64,000 nt of DNA from Membranipora membranacea (GCA_914767715.1 OU612065.1:4588001-4652000), one strand, 5' to 3'; counted from the first letter of the stretch, positions 38,471 through 51,819 are shown. Program-made: numbers and translations. Notes: generated by a model from the sequence alone, not told the origin.

Positions 38471-38526
38471 TTTGAATAATATGCCTGTTGGAGAACACTA
38501 CAACATGATTGGTCAGTTCAACGTCA
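38471..38526 (-). promoter_or_regulatory. Candidate cyclin B promoter sites: CHR-like, CCAAT (NF-Y) and CRE half-site
   Basis: On the minus strand upstream of the cyclin B ATG there is TGACGT (38521-38526), then GACCAATCA with the CCAAT core at 38508-38512, then TTCAAA, the reverse of the CHR element TTTGAA (38471-38476). The CCAAT and CHR centres are about 36 bp apart, and the CHR lies about 105 bp from the ATG. In vertebrate G2/M genes, NF-Y boxes and a CHR bound by DREAM/MuvB-B-Myb drive cell-cycle expression. The match here is by motif only, and the CHR orientation is reversed. Confidence 0.35.
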
Positions 38527-38705
38527 TGTGACAAATCACACATATCACCATAGACAACCTTGTTTACAGACACCTGTTTGAAAGAGAAGACAACTTATCA
38601 GACAGTATACTATACAATAACATGACTTGTTTTGTTGACAAAACGAAACTCCCTGGAATAATGTAGTATGACCAAGCAGTAAAAGTACTCTTATGTATGA
38701 AGCAA

Positions 38706-38860
38706 GAACAAGTGTTTCCCCTCTGTGGATACAGATGTATATGTAGAACGCTGTGTAGCAAAGTGGCAGCACAGGTATCAAAGTGCAGGCAAGCTTACCC
38801 AAGCCGATACCCAAGCTTTGCAATATCACTCTACCACCACAGAGGGGGCAAACTTGTTTT
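38706..38860. mobile_element. Degenerate inverted-repeat element
   Basis: AACAAGTGTTTCCCCTCTGTGG on the left pairs with a reversed copy ending CCACAGAGGGGGCAAACTTG, with a few mismatches. No target duplication was identified. It lies upstream of cyclin B. Confidence 0.35.
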
Positions 38861-39036
38861 AGGATGTCATCAAATGCAGGGTAGAACTTTATTTGGTAAC
38901 AATACATTGGTCGAGACATCTTAGCGTCTGATGCTTTGGCCATTATATTTCTACACAATAAATCAAAGGGGAGATAAGCGCGCTTGGTATGAGTAACACA
39001 TCGTTATGGGACCAGTGACCACATAATAGCCTTATA

Positions 39037-39522
39037 GACAGTTTTCTGAGCTCTGATTTAGGCCTCAATTCGGAGTTGTCCTCTCTGTTTGGTACTTTTA
39101 ACCCATGCCGCATAGGAAAAACGTGCTGCAAAGAGGGCTATCTTGATAACCGCCTATAAAAGGATAAAAATTATTTTTGATTCAGAATCTGCAGCATTGA
39201 AAACTCATATGGACATTGTTTAGGAAATAATTTTAGTATTTGGATAGTCAATTATGGCATTTTCTGCCTGTTTTGCGGACAATTTGGCAGAATTTTTCAT
39301 GAGTTTCGTCACTAAAATTAAGATTTATCAACATTCAAGCCTCAAATAATTTGGAAACCCTGTCTCAATGGTGCAGACTCTGAATCAAAACTCATTTTTA
39401 TCCTAGCATAAGCGGTTTTCAAGATAACCCTCTTTCAGCAGGTTTTTCCTATGCGGTGTGGGTTAAAACTGGAGAGAGGACAACTCCAAATTGAGGCATA
39501 AATAAGGGCTCAGAAAACTGTC
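39037..39522. mobile_element. 486-bp element with about 160-bp inverted repeats, TA-flanked
   Basis: The ends are GACAGTTTTCTGAGC and its complement. Similarity between the arms continues about 160 bp inward through GGAGTTGTCCTCTC, CGCATAGGAAAAAC and TCTTGATAACCGC. TA borders both ends (39035-39036 and 39523-39524). It has no coding capacity and is a non-autonomous Tc1/mariner-like or foldback element between TMC and cyclin B. Confidence 0.65.
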
Positions 39523-40467
39523 TATTGCTGTTTTAGTTGATCTTTTTTTATTGGCAACAATACAATCACATATCAAAATGTTGTCTGTTCATTGGGAAAA
39601 ATAAATTAAAAAGAAAGAGAGAGAGAATCAATCAGATCAAGTGGTCATGACGTAAAAAAATGTTTGATAAATATGTCTCATATTTTTACCATATGATGAA
39701 ATCAATTAATAAGATTTGCTGGTAATATATTTTGTTATAGAGCAAGAGCTTGAAGTCACAATGAATCTCTTTTACTCTCAGAATCAGATCCATAAGACGT
39801 TAGGAGCAGGTGACAAGGCTTAGTGATTTTATTATCTTTGCCATAATCATCTTAACAACATTGTTATATCTATATTATACCTACACTGACTGTCACTATT
39901 ACGAGACCAACAGCTTTTGAATTATTCATCTGACGAATATTCAGGCTAGCAGTTCTGGAACTAAGATTTCATGTCAATTCATAGAACTGTTATTGATTTG
40001 ATACATTCATAAAGAATTCATCACATTAAGACAAGCTGAGCTGACAGACAGTCACAGCATGAGTGAGCTACTAGATCTATAAATGTATTATAGTTTTGAG
40101 TTTCTACTATTCTAGCAAAATTTTGGGCGAGTATAACACTGCCCTTGTCCAAAAATATGAGTATAAAAATAGTCTATGTTGATGTCATTAAAATAAATTA
40201 TAGCTATGATTTACTGAAGCATCATACAACCCTGCGAATAACTGCAAAATTTATAAGTTAAGAATTAGAAAAAGTTTAGTATTAAAAGATTGAAAATTAC
40301 AAGGAACTGACATTAGCTTCTTAAATGGCTATTAGAACAAAATTAATATAGAAAAATACTGACCCAAATTCTGTCCCAATTGTGATGTTTTTAATAAACT
40401 GAAAGTTGAATCCTCAACAGCTGAGGTGAGTGAAATTCAACCTATATATGTAAATATAGAAGCTTAA
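39523..40467. other. TMC downstream region
   Basis: AT-rich sequence holding the TMC 3'-UTR. Nothing else recognised. Confidence 0.4.
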
Positions 40468-43400
40468 CTAATAATTGACAAGAGCGGCATTGTGATTCTT
40501 TGGTTTGGTGGATAATTCTCTCTTCAATGTGCTGTTCACTTTAGTCAGTAACCAATGTTTATCTTTCTCCTCCTGAAATATAAGAATTAAAATAATTGGG
40601 TATAATTTATCTGCAGTTATGGATTAAAGCTTGTCTGAAGAAATACAACTGTATTGTAATGAATAAAAACTTTTGCTCGGAATATTCAGGACAATTCTGG
40701 CAAAAATATTAATTCATTATCAGTGTGTTTCATATTGTAGGATGGACAGAAACAATTCGCTTTGCAAAAATCTACTGGTCCACATACCCTTTTTAAAGTT
40801 TCTCTCAGGAGCTCGACAAGCCTACTTTGACCAGTTCCCCTTGCTGCATATATGTATATCAAGAGCCTACAAAAGAATGAAAATTTGAATGCATAAACGT
40901 AATTGAACTGTGAACTGTGAAAGAAAAAAGGAGTCATTTTACCCGTTCAATTAAGCAGACAACTCCTAACTCAAAAATTTTTGTTCGTTTGCCATTTGAG
41001 TTTGGGTCAAATGTCAATGAGGCCGACAGACTGTATCATTCACAGGTCAACACAGATGTACAAGATTTATAGTGTACACTTCTAGCTCACTTACAGTAAT
41101 ATTACTATTAATGCAGCCAGGAATGCAGAAGAACCTAAAAATTTGACGACGTGCTGTAGTAGATCTGGAAGTATAAGGATTGCTTCAGTTACAGCGCCAA
41201 ACATAGTGTAGGGAGCATTTGGTCCACCATTCAACTCGTTAACATCGCTGTGTATTCTGAACGGCCCACAAGTTCTTGAAGGTGGTATTCTAAACAAAAC
41301 AAGAGAAAAAATGTACAGGTTTGATAGAATGCAAATAAATTGTTCAAAAAGAACTGGATATTAGAGCGAAATGCAAGTTTTAATCATTATGATCACAAAG
41401 CTGATGGGATTAGCGTTATGGAAGTTTATAAGAATATAATACATACACTCCTATAGTGATGCCCACTGCTACTATAGCTACGAAGAAAGCCACAGTGAGT
41501 ACAACTCTGAAGAATAAATTCATACTAGAGGCTCTATAAGGTGCGGTAGCTGGCTTTTGATTCTGGAACAGTGAAAGCTGAAATAGAATGGTAGATTTCA
41601 GCAATGTAAAATATAATATGCATACTATGTTGTACGCATTAGAATGCATGTGCAATAATTATGTGCGCAACTCGGGAGGAACCGCCTATACTGTAACCTC
41701 AAACCAATATACAGTGAGTATTAATATTCCAATCCTCTTAGTCGAAAAGCGTGGTAATGTAATACATGTACTCAAAGTTTAGAGCCAATCTCAAGTTTAC
41801 ATAGGAAGAAGATTCTGATGATACGAACCTTTTTGACAAAATAAAATACGACTATTTTGAAGAGAGTGATGAATGGTATAAGAGGACTATAGAATGCTCC
41901 AATCCAGCAGAGTGTCTGGGTATATACCATGTCTATAACATTGACAGGGATATCAAACTCCTCCTGTCCTATCTGATCTATCAGCCACACATGACTGTAC
42001 TTCTTCCATATAAGTCTGTGAGAAAGAGGTGACAGGTTAACAGGGTGTCACTTATACACACAGTTATTACAAGTTCAAAGACCATAGTTATCATGTCATG
42101 AATAGGTTCTAATCTAAGGGATTGAATAGTAGATTTATTTTGTAGGGTCATTCAAAAATGGAACACATGCTTTAGTTTTCAAAACTAGTATTGTGCATAA
42201 ATAGGCAATAAGTAAAAATCCAAACAGTGGAAACAATTATTATATTAATGTGAGGCTATTAAAAGTGAGAGTGATTATAATTATGATGTGACGTATACTC
42301 ACTTGCGCGGAAACTCCACAAAAAAGACGACTCCCACTATCACAAAAAAGTCAAGCAGCACCAATTTATACAGCTGCTGTCCAATGAAAGTCTCCCAACA
42401 CTGCAAATGAAAGAAATTCTATTCATTTGCATAATTGTCACAAAGGAGCTAATATGACATGAAATCATACATGGCAATCTCTGGGAATGAAAGGCCTGGT
42501 AATACTAATGTTCAGATGTTCAAATTGTTGGCTTGCTATCAGGAACAGAACGCGTTTGAGGCAAGGGTGTATCTGATACTCATAAAAGCTTTGATACTCA
42601 CCAAAACATTATCGCAGTAACCGCATTGATTTGTCTGACGTTGGTTGGTATTGCATGTAACCACTTTCATGTAGATAGGGTAAAGTAATAGAAACACTGT
42701 TCCTAGACGTAATAACACGATTCTAGAAACATACCAACACTTCATATCATTGAGATCATATCAAGTAAATTATGACTGTTGACATGTTGGGTGACATGCT
42801 AGGGTTGTTTAAATTACAAGTGGGCGACGACGGATAAAGGCGTCAATCATCCCAACAACCTGGCTTACCATGACTCAAGCCCAAATCCAACTCATGTAAA
42901 ATACTGAAGGCGAAAATGAAAATATTTACGGTCCTATTGAACCCAAAGTTTACCATGGTAAAATAAATAAATTTGCCGGAAAATCCACTCGAAAAAAATA
43001 CAATACTCCCATAATTTAATGATTGAAATACTGCTAACAAACTTACCTTGCGATGGATATGTTTTGCTCCGTAGCAGGATAATACCTCTCCAGCATGGCA
43101 AGCTTCTTAAATAAAACAGGGAAGACTGCGTACATAACAGTCATCAGGACTGAAGGCAGATACTGGTATACCAGAGCTGTGAAGGCATTGCTGGAAGGTT
43201 CAGTTGAGTTCTGTGATGTTCCCGTGAATGTCGCATTGAGCAACTACAAACAAAAGCGATTGCCAAAGTTTTCACTCAACAAAGAACAATAGTATTGGAT
43301 AGAATTTATCATTTGAATTTGATCAAGGCTGTATTGACACATCTTGTTTTGCATGAAATATTTGCAATGACTTTTCTCATTATTTTTAAAAACTAAAATT

Positions 43401-46400
43401 AGACGATGAAGGGTTTAAACCACTGCTGTCACACAGCCAAATGTGTGCTTATAGAATTCTGTATAGCTCAAAACTAATAAAATGAGGCTGCGATCTCAGC
43501 ATTGTCACCTAATGAGCAAATAATATGCACAAAATGATCGTCAAAATTAGGGTATGAAATTAATTATCTACCGACACGGACGGACGTCACCCGTCTTACT
43601 AGTGCATACTGTACACGTCATTAGCTGGTGCGTAGATTTCATGCCCTGATTTTGAAGATCAGTTTGTGCAAATTATTTGCCCATTAGGTGACAATTATGA
43701 GATTTAAGTCTCAATTAATTATTTTGGAGCTATGCAGAATTCAATGAGTACAAATTTGCATGAGTGGCAGCAGTAGTTTAAATAACTGGGACAAAATAGT
43801 GTGTCATACTGCCTGCTCTCTAAAAGGTTTATCATTCCTTGACCACAGAATCATGTTGTAATTGCAGTTTTGGACGTGTTTGGTCCAAGAAAGTAGACGC
43901 AAGGAAGGACATTGTCTGTATTTCGGTAATTTCAGGAAGCTTGAAAAATAGTTTAATGTGAAATACCCAAGCGTCTGACGTGGTCTGTGCAAAGAACACA
44001 GCTGCAGCGCAGCCTACGAGTATAGCCACCACAATGATATTGACTACGATTCTTATTAAATAGATCTTCATTTGACTGGAGGCAGATCTGTTGTGATATT
44101 TTTCGTATCTCCTCTTCTCAGACAAATCTCGCTACAAGATGAATATTATAATTCAGCATGTAATATATACTTATACACTCATCAATTTTTGACCGGAATG
44201 ATTAGCCTTGCACCTATCCAGGTAATTGTCTTATGCTCTCTGTTACTGGTTTGGATGGCCATTGACCAGCACAGAATACACGATGAACTTAAATTTTGCA
44301 AAATTATACGGATTGAATTGCTTGATATTCGCAGTGCATCAAATTTGTCTATAACAATGCATCAATGTGCAATGCTGAAATAAAAATGGTGATTTCAAAT
44401 TTCATGATATAAAGTGATTTAGTATAGGTGACCGATGGGTATGGTTAATTGTGAAATTGAACAAGGTTTTCTCAAAGGAATAGGACTACCAAGGATTATA
44501 AATGGGCAATAATCAGTGGAATAATGAAGGAGACAACCATTTGATAAGAGGTGGTCAAACTTACCATAATCTCCAGCCTAACAAGAGATTTCTTGACCCT
44601 GGCAGCTTTTTCTTCATATAATCCGAAATCCCAGCCAGCGAAGACTTGGTTGATAGATTTGTAGTATATTACTTGGTCACCCAAGACATTTTGTTCTAGA
44701 CCAGACGAAGTGCTATAAAATAACAGAGCAAGCAGATTAAGTTTACATTTATCATCATCATTATGAGTACCTATCAATCAGTGTTTAGAAGTTTCTTTTT
44801 GAGAATTTGCCCGCATACAAAGATATCATGTTGAACAAGCCAGGCAGCTCATATAATGTTCAGTATTTTCACATAATGTATGCACACTGTTTATCAGGTC
44901 AAGATATGAAGTTAATGGCGCTAATTTAGTGAGTCTGTATATAAACAGGTTTCTCTCTATCTGTTTGTCTTTATCGTTATCAATCCTATGTCAGAATTAT
45001 CCGCCCTCAAGTTAATTATACACTGTTGGCTTAATGATATGCTTGATTTGACCCGCTGCAAAAATGTTGACTAGGGTAATGCTCTATTTTGTCAGGTCAG
45101 TTTAGGTGCACAAAAACAAAGAACACCATAATCGTAATCAAATGAAGTTCATTATTTGGTAGTTCAATCAGAGACTATAGATATCTATAGTCTCTGGTTC
45201 AATGCTATTTTGATCAGCTTATCGTTCATAGTTCTACGAAAGGCACACTTTCTCTACAGCTTACAATTACAATCAAGAAGCCACTCAAGAAAACCAAGTA
45301 CTTTATGATGAACGCTTGACAGTCAGTGACCCAAAGGTTAAGCTAACACAGCAAGTCTCTTACCTGACCACTATGAAGATGAGGCTGATTAGAAAGAAAA
45401 ACAGTGAGCTAATGATATACGCCACAGATATATTATACCACGGGTAGATGGGCTGAGCGGTGTTGATCTCTGATGTTTTGTTGAAATAGAACCCATAAAA
45501 TAAGGCTGTTCTCTCAAACAGACCCTGTTATGAAACAAAAAAGAGTCATCCAATTAAGCAGTTTCTCTATAATTATAGAAACCAAGCATCAATAGCTTAC
45601 TTACTGGGACCATAGAGTGATTATCAACCCGGAATTCGAAGAACTGCAATAAGATCTGATGTCCAAGATTGGAATAAAAGTTATTATTCACTATTTAAAA
45701 ACTAATTATACAATATACCAGGCCACCAAGTTCAAGCTTTTAAGCTATATTCAGAATCAGCTTTATGGATGGATGGAATATTGAATAGAAAATAGCTAGC
45801 TAACTTACAGTGCCCTGGACAAAGTCGAGTATATAGAGATACCACTCATCAGGATCCATGTATTGATTTTCGTATAAATGAGTACAGTTACGAGCTATAT
45901 CAGAGTCGTAGGTGAGACCATTCAGCTGTTTGAGTCGCTGTGCTCGGCTGTTAGTGTCCTCCGTCGCCCCAGACGTCAGAGGTACCGTGGTCGTGGTGGT
46001 CGGCAGGGTAGTCGTCGCTGCTAAAAGCACCAAAAGATAGTTATATGTGTATTTTTTCTATCGAATCATTATAATCTTTTATTGTCTAGTGAGATATACT
46101 GCCAATGCTGGGTTTGGAATGTCATCCTAGGTCTAGCAGTCAACCATATACTCCAACTAGAGCAGAACTAAAATGGTAACCGCACCACGCTAGCCGATTA
46201 CTTACACAATCCACTCTTCCCAAAAAAGGATGGATTGATTGCACTAATCATCAATCCTAGCTGAGCTGAGCTAGGTCATAAAGTCTAAGTAAATATGAAT
46301 ATATTAATACATGTATCACTGATATACATATATTGATGTAATGTCTATGTATATATGTGTGTATTGATTTTCATTGACATCTTACCGTTTTGCAAGAGTC

Positions 46401-49400
46401 CTGCTGAGTTTCCTGATGTGCTGATATTTGTGTACTTCTCGTCAAAGGTATACGGAGGAAGGGTGATTTGTGGGATGACGATGAACAACATGGGTACACA
46501 CAGTAAAAGATTTAAAAATATCATCCATTTTACTAATTTAAAGTACTCCATAATCCCTGCACCAAACTGGCCTGAAAATAGATGGAAGCCAGAAGGTAAT
46601 ATTCTGATACTAACGTCAAGATGGCCAGATTTCACATATATCTACATTTAGCTACAACCATCATCGATATTGCCAGCTTTTAAAATGGCCGACCTGGCAG
46701 CCTTGATGTACCTGATAGTTGGTTATCATGCTATAACAGAGCCAGAAGTTACCCACAAAGAACATGGAATGTAGAGAGTGGTTTGCCTTTGTTTTATAAT
46801 GCTTACCTATTCTTACATTAGGCGTTGTATGAAATTCCAGGTTAACTGGGGGTCAACCATATGATGGTACTGAGTCATACTAGGGTATGACATGAGGAGA
46901 AAAATGCATCTCAAACTCAATGTGTCATAAATTCTAAGGATTATTATCATATGATATGATTGATGGAGCGCTCTTACAGGGACAGGGTCACCAAGTACTT
47001 TTTACAGTCTTTGCTGGTATATATTGCTCTATTTTTTGCTAGCTATGCATAAAATCACAGAGTAAGAATATATACTCGGGGATAAAATACATCAAGATAT
47101 GGGCGTGGTCAATATCGAATCGCAAAATGAAGCAGTGCATGACTGTATATTTGATTGTCTAAGAGACACATAGAGCCTCAAACTAATGAATGTACGACCC
47201 GCTGTTTCAGTTGCCCATTTGAATCGATAATAATCGAGGTGTGACACAGGGCACAACTTCATTGAGATGTAAAACTATGGTGAATATTATAAGTATAATG
47301 AATCACAATTTTACAATGTATTGTGATGATGCAGCAGTATCTAACCTTCTATTTCTTTGAGACTTCCCCTCCATATATCAGTGTAATGTGAGACTTCCTT
47401 TAGGTTATTCCTTATCTTCAGCCATTTCTAGCACAAAAAATACAAAGGTTATATCACTTGATAATACGATCATCACGACAAAGAAATGAAATGAAGAAGA
47501 ATTAAAATAATCACAAACATAACAGCATGCATTTTTATTCAGTTATCCCCATCAGAGAGATGACATGGTGCATTACAGGACAAAACCCTCTTAGTATATC
47601 AAATATATCAAAAGCACATACTGTCAAAGGGTCAGAGTAATATGATGAAAAGCTCGAAACAGAGTCCAGATAAATATTTGTGCAGACAAGAAAACTTAAT
47701 AAAAACATTCCATTTCAATAACAGCATGTAACATCAAACCAAAGGGTGATAGGTGTTTATATCATGCTTATTGCCACATCCAAAGGTTGCTACCCAAGAG
47801 AGTTAGTCTGAAGCTAGTAGGTTAATTTACGGCAGGTGACTGTCTCATGTCAAAGTCAAGCAACCTAGTTCTGAGCCAATACATATTATATGGCCTCATA
47901 TGCAACATAACTGCTCCATCAGCACTGCACTGAGCATAAATTGATACATCCGTGTTATTCCTGACACTACAGCGTTCCATCAGCATGGGATATAGTTGGG
48001 AGAAGCTCATTGTATCATGCTGCTACAAACTTTAAATAAGAAGTTTTTCTCTGTTTACCAAAAGACGGACAAAAAGGTAAAGCATTGAACTGAACGTACC
48101 ATTTGCTGTTTCTACAGATCAGATACATGGAGCACATTTATCAAAAGAATGAGATACATGCGCATAACAAATCAAGTTCCTAGCTGAGCTGAATGATAGA
48201 AGAGATTGGGGAATCAGCGGTAGACGGCTATGACATTTAGCTTTGTTGACTATTTTGAATTTTGCTCAGGACATGTTTTATCGCTTATGTTAGAGAGTCA
48301 TCTTTCTGCCTCTGTGACATTACCTAGGTGTCCCTCCATGTCATCCGTTATAGTATGTAAGGTAGTATGTAACTTATCCGCACAGCATTGATTTAAATGT
48401 TACTGATTGATGTTTAGACATGGTCCGGGCCGCTGTTAGTAACATTGCGCTATCAATGGAATGGAATGCCACTAACAGCAATCTGAATACTGCCTTACAA
48501 TCTAGGATAGTGACAACATTATGAATATTATATATACTAGATATTTATGCTAGATAGGAAAATTGGAAGTGAAGCAACATGTCTTAATTCCCAAACGCAC
48601 TGCTTCCTAAGTCCTATCTGCAATATTGATCAGCAGGTTTTTCAGGCAACCATCAAACTGGTACAAAAATAATTTCAAAGAAAACTAGCAATAGAAAATG
48701 CCAGATCTCCTGCCGCAAGGAGGAAGCTTTTCAGAAAATTCAACAGCCATAAAAAAAACATGAGGCGACAGAAAAGGGTATACCTCAGGAGTGTAGTGGG
48801 GACAGAAGAGTTGGGTTTGGCGAGTTCGCAGATATTTTTTCCACTAGCATCTGCTAAATAAACCGCAAAAAAACCCAGAAACAGAATACACATGGACAAC
48901 TCTTATCATCTTGATCTTCCCTGGAAAAGAATGCAAGGATCAGGAGTATGTGGTTAAATGATGTTGTACAGGCCAAAACCAACCGATTCCTGCATCACAG
49001 TCCTACTTGTTTCATACCTTTGTAGCTTGATATTTGGCCAGAGTAAGACCAGTAGGTTGATGTATAACGATGCTCTTTAGTCTGTCTCTGTAATTTCTCT
49101 TCTGTCCCATCGGCAGCGTCAGGCCTCTAAATATAATAAGACGAACATTTCCACAGGCTACAATTTGCGCTTTACCACGTTAGGATTTTTTCCGATGGTT
49201 GTTTTGATATGAACACATAGCTTTGAATATAAGTAATAATTGAATATGGAACCAAATGAGCTAGAGAGATTTGAAACAGGTAAAGCAGTGCAATCTATCT
49301 TCATGTGAAATCAAGTTTGATTACTGAGAGTTACACCAGAGACAGTAGATGATAAATATTCTACAGCCTCTGGTTCCACCTCCTCAGATTTTATTAGCCA

Positions 49401-51819
49401 TATATGGTATAATTATCAGAAATCCGATACTGGAAGTAGGCAATGCCATGTAAACTTTATAAACTGAAGTTGGTAATCTTATGACAACTGAAATATGAAT
49501 GTTTTTTTTGCCAAGTTGGCAGGGCATTTTTTTTCACTGCAGTTAGGCATGGTACCTGAAACAAAGAGTTAGCCTAATAGTCCTAATCAGCAGGAAGAGA
49601 ATGTTGCTTTAGCTCCTCAAATCAGAAATCTAGTGAGGAACCAATAAGCTATGGGAACAGCAACAGTCACACTACAGAGAGAGCGTAATGTTACTGCATG
49701 GCCACCAATCACTGCAATGAATTAGCACTTTTCCACCACCGATGACAAAAGCGGGTAAAATCACGTTGACTTACGATACACAGAATCGGAGGTCTGCACA
49801 TGAGCGAACCGGGTACCGATATCTGTCAACGGAATCAGTCATGATCACGTTTGGTATTTCATTCATATAATGATGAATTTATAAAATCGAATTATTTTTA
49901 TCAGCTTGAGCAAGAACACGGCAAGATAGAATCATAACTTTGAGGTGAGTCTACCAGTGAAATGACCAAAGATCATCATCGTTGATCTTCACATTTCATC
50001 TAGAGCTTGAAGCTATGTGATATGTCAGGTTTACTTTTCCATCAAAGGGGGTGGTGGAAATGAAATCAGTTCCCTGCCTTATCAAGGGTTATACCCAAAT
50101 TAATAGTAATCAGCAGTTGGCAAGGTTTTCTATTGGAATTTTCACTTGATTAAAGAAAAGTCCTCTTGATGCCACCTGCCATAATATAAAAGCAGCTGTG
50201 ACTGACAGCTATACATTGAACATTGCTACATCTACAGTTTTTAGCTTCAAATCACAAAAGTCAGAAGGAAAAATCATAAAGTGATGAGAACACACCTGAC
50301 ATTTTCAAGTTCATTAAGCTGTTCTTCACCAGTAACAAGATTCTCATCTTCACCACTGAATCCGTCGACAGCATCATAATCCTCTCCCTGCTGTCTCAGG
50401 GCAATCATAGGTTTAGAAGTCCGATCTACCAACATATGTAACATGCTGTATAGCCATCGGTACCTCTGCTCAACATCATATGCTCTCACGACAGCCAGCA
50501 ATCTCTTTCTTGATGATGAAAGCATGGCTTACCTACAGCTAACATTCATGTAAACGAATGCCAAGCCTTTATGAAGTTTATGAACCACATACTTCTTACA
50601 AAAGATAAAGACGTTGGTCGTGACACAATAGCAAAAAAGAAACAATCTTACACCATGGATGATTCATGCTCCAAAGGAAAAAATGAGAAAAACCTGTAAA
50701 ATGTACAGAGTAAACATCCAACCAACACAGTGAACAGCCATCAAATGTATCCCATGACAAGAGTGCCCGTCAATTTTTGGTAGCATTATGCAAGGGAAAT
50801 CATACAGTACATTATACACAGTGCATCTCTCTTTTGCTGAGTATGTCCTAACTAAATGCTGGTAATCTGGAGTATATTTAGGTATAATACCCTAATTCTA
50901 TGGCACCTCAAGTACCATATTATTTTTAATTACTCTTTATAGTATTTATCTTTTTATTCATTAGTTTGAAACACTCACTACACTTTATCCCTATGTATAC
51001 ATTTCCCAACAAACCCGCGTGCATAAAAGTTATTTTACCTTTGCCAACAGTATTTAAAACCAACACCATATCTCATACCACACAGAAAACTGTGAGGGTA
51101 CTATTTTACTTACGATTTCTCTTCTTTCCCATCAAATGAACTACACAGAATAACAGAAATGAGGCACTAATTGATGAAACGCCTCATCAATGCTGTCCTC
51201 TTTTTCATTCTTTGACAAGGCTAAGTTCCAAAAGGTTATTTCAGTTGAGCAGAACGCATGTAAAAAAATACAGCTTGTTATCTAATATTTTAGACATAAG
51301 TGATGGCCGGTTATGACACAAAAAGTATGGAGAAATATAAGATTTAATCATACCAACAGGAGGAGGTTTAGTTGATTTGCGCCTAACCATGGCTGATCTG
51401 GTTGTCTTTCTTCTCTTGATGGACATTCCTGTCTTTGGAACATCATCAAAGTTTCGCCCAAGAGTGAGGCCAGCATGGCTACTCGGCAGTTGCAATCTAA
51501 TGTCATTACCATCTCGTAAAAACTGTCCGGCGTCAAAAATCTCTAAATAATCTTCAGCATCAGATTCGTTGTCCTCTTCATAACCATCATCTGTAATGAT
51601 ATGAGCATGGTAACTAACCAGTACTTTTATATGCCCTCTACCGGTACAGCATTCTTATGTGATCAAGCGGTTTTTAACAAGAGACTAGACCCACAACGCC
51701 ATCTACAAAGCATCTGATAAAGGTGATGGTGTTGAACTCGTGAGAGAAATCTCACCTTGCTCAGGTTGGTCGGTTTGCTCATTCTGAGAGGTTGTTGGAA
51801 CATTCTCTTCGTCCTCCAT
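40468..51819 (-). CDS. tmc: Transmembrane channel-like (TMC) protein
   Basis: Exons: 51756-51819, 51354-51590, optional 51114-51140, 50296-50527, 49018-49126, 47346-47427, 46386-46571, 45809-46020, 45364-45524, 44565-44712, 43967-44131, 43047-43243, 42602-42722, 42303-42400, 41829-42015, 41447-41577, 41095-41289, 40788-40866 and 40468-40572. Without the 27-nt microexon this is 2709 nt, 902 residues. The acidic N-terminus (MEDEENVP) is cytosolic. The family signature CWETFIGQQLYKL lies near residue 639. About nine hydrophobic segments follow the pattern of TMC proteins, from FKLVKWMIFLNLLL (about 260) to ALIVILLLIYIY (about 840). Conserved RASSMNLFF and SRTCGPFR flank the last helices. The first extracellular loop is long and Thr-rich (ATTTLPTTTTTVPLT) with NCT and NKT glycosylation sites. 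TMC proteins are ion channels or scaffolds, several in mechanotransduction. The subfamily is not assigned. The acceptor at 50527 (AAG) is the weakest border. Confidence 0.92.
45171..45197. mobile_element. Micro-palindrome in TMC intron
   Basis: CAGAGACTATAGAT and ATCTATAGTCTCTG form a palindrome, with GTTCAAT directly repeated outside it (separated by one or no base). Same family as at 9431 and 49338. Confidence 0.5.
49338..49373. mobile_element. Micro-palindrome in TMC intron
   Basis: CAGAGACAGTAGATGATAAA continues to an end reading TTCTACAGCCTCTG, flanked by GTTACAC and GTTCCAC (6 of 7 identical). An older, slightly longer copy of the family at 9431. Confidence 0.45.
51114..51140 (-). CDS. 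tmc: 27-nt candidate cassette microexon of the TMC gene
   Basis: A 27-nt stretch with a pyrimidine-rich acceptor (TTCTGTGTAG) and a GTAAGT donor, phase 1 to 1. Including it would add nine residues (about HLMGKKRN plus one change at the junction) to the cytosolic N-terminus without shifting the frame. Its LMGKKRN resembles LPMGQKRN encoded by the exon at 49018-49126. This makes it a plausible alternative insert. Confidence 0.4.

Noticed and set aside
38545-38958. 137-codon minus-strand frame with hydrophobic stretches
   Set aside because: It overlaps a degenerate inverted-repeat element, lacks domain signals and has no splice context linking it to cyclin B or TMC.
47822-48010. 62-codon minus-strand frame inside the TMC gene
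   Set aside because: TMC exons on either side join in phase without it, and it has no usable splice borders in the right phase.
48675-48899. 74-codon hydrophobic frame in a TMC intron
   Set aside because: It looks membrane-like, but the flanking exons (49018-49126 and 47346-47427) already join in phase 0 and match the family order, so this is probably chance.
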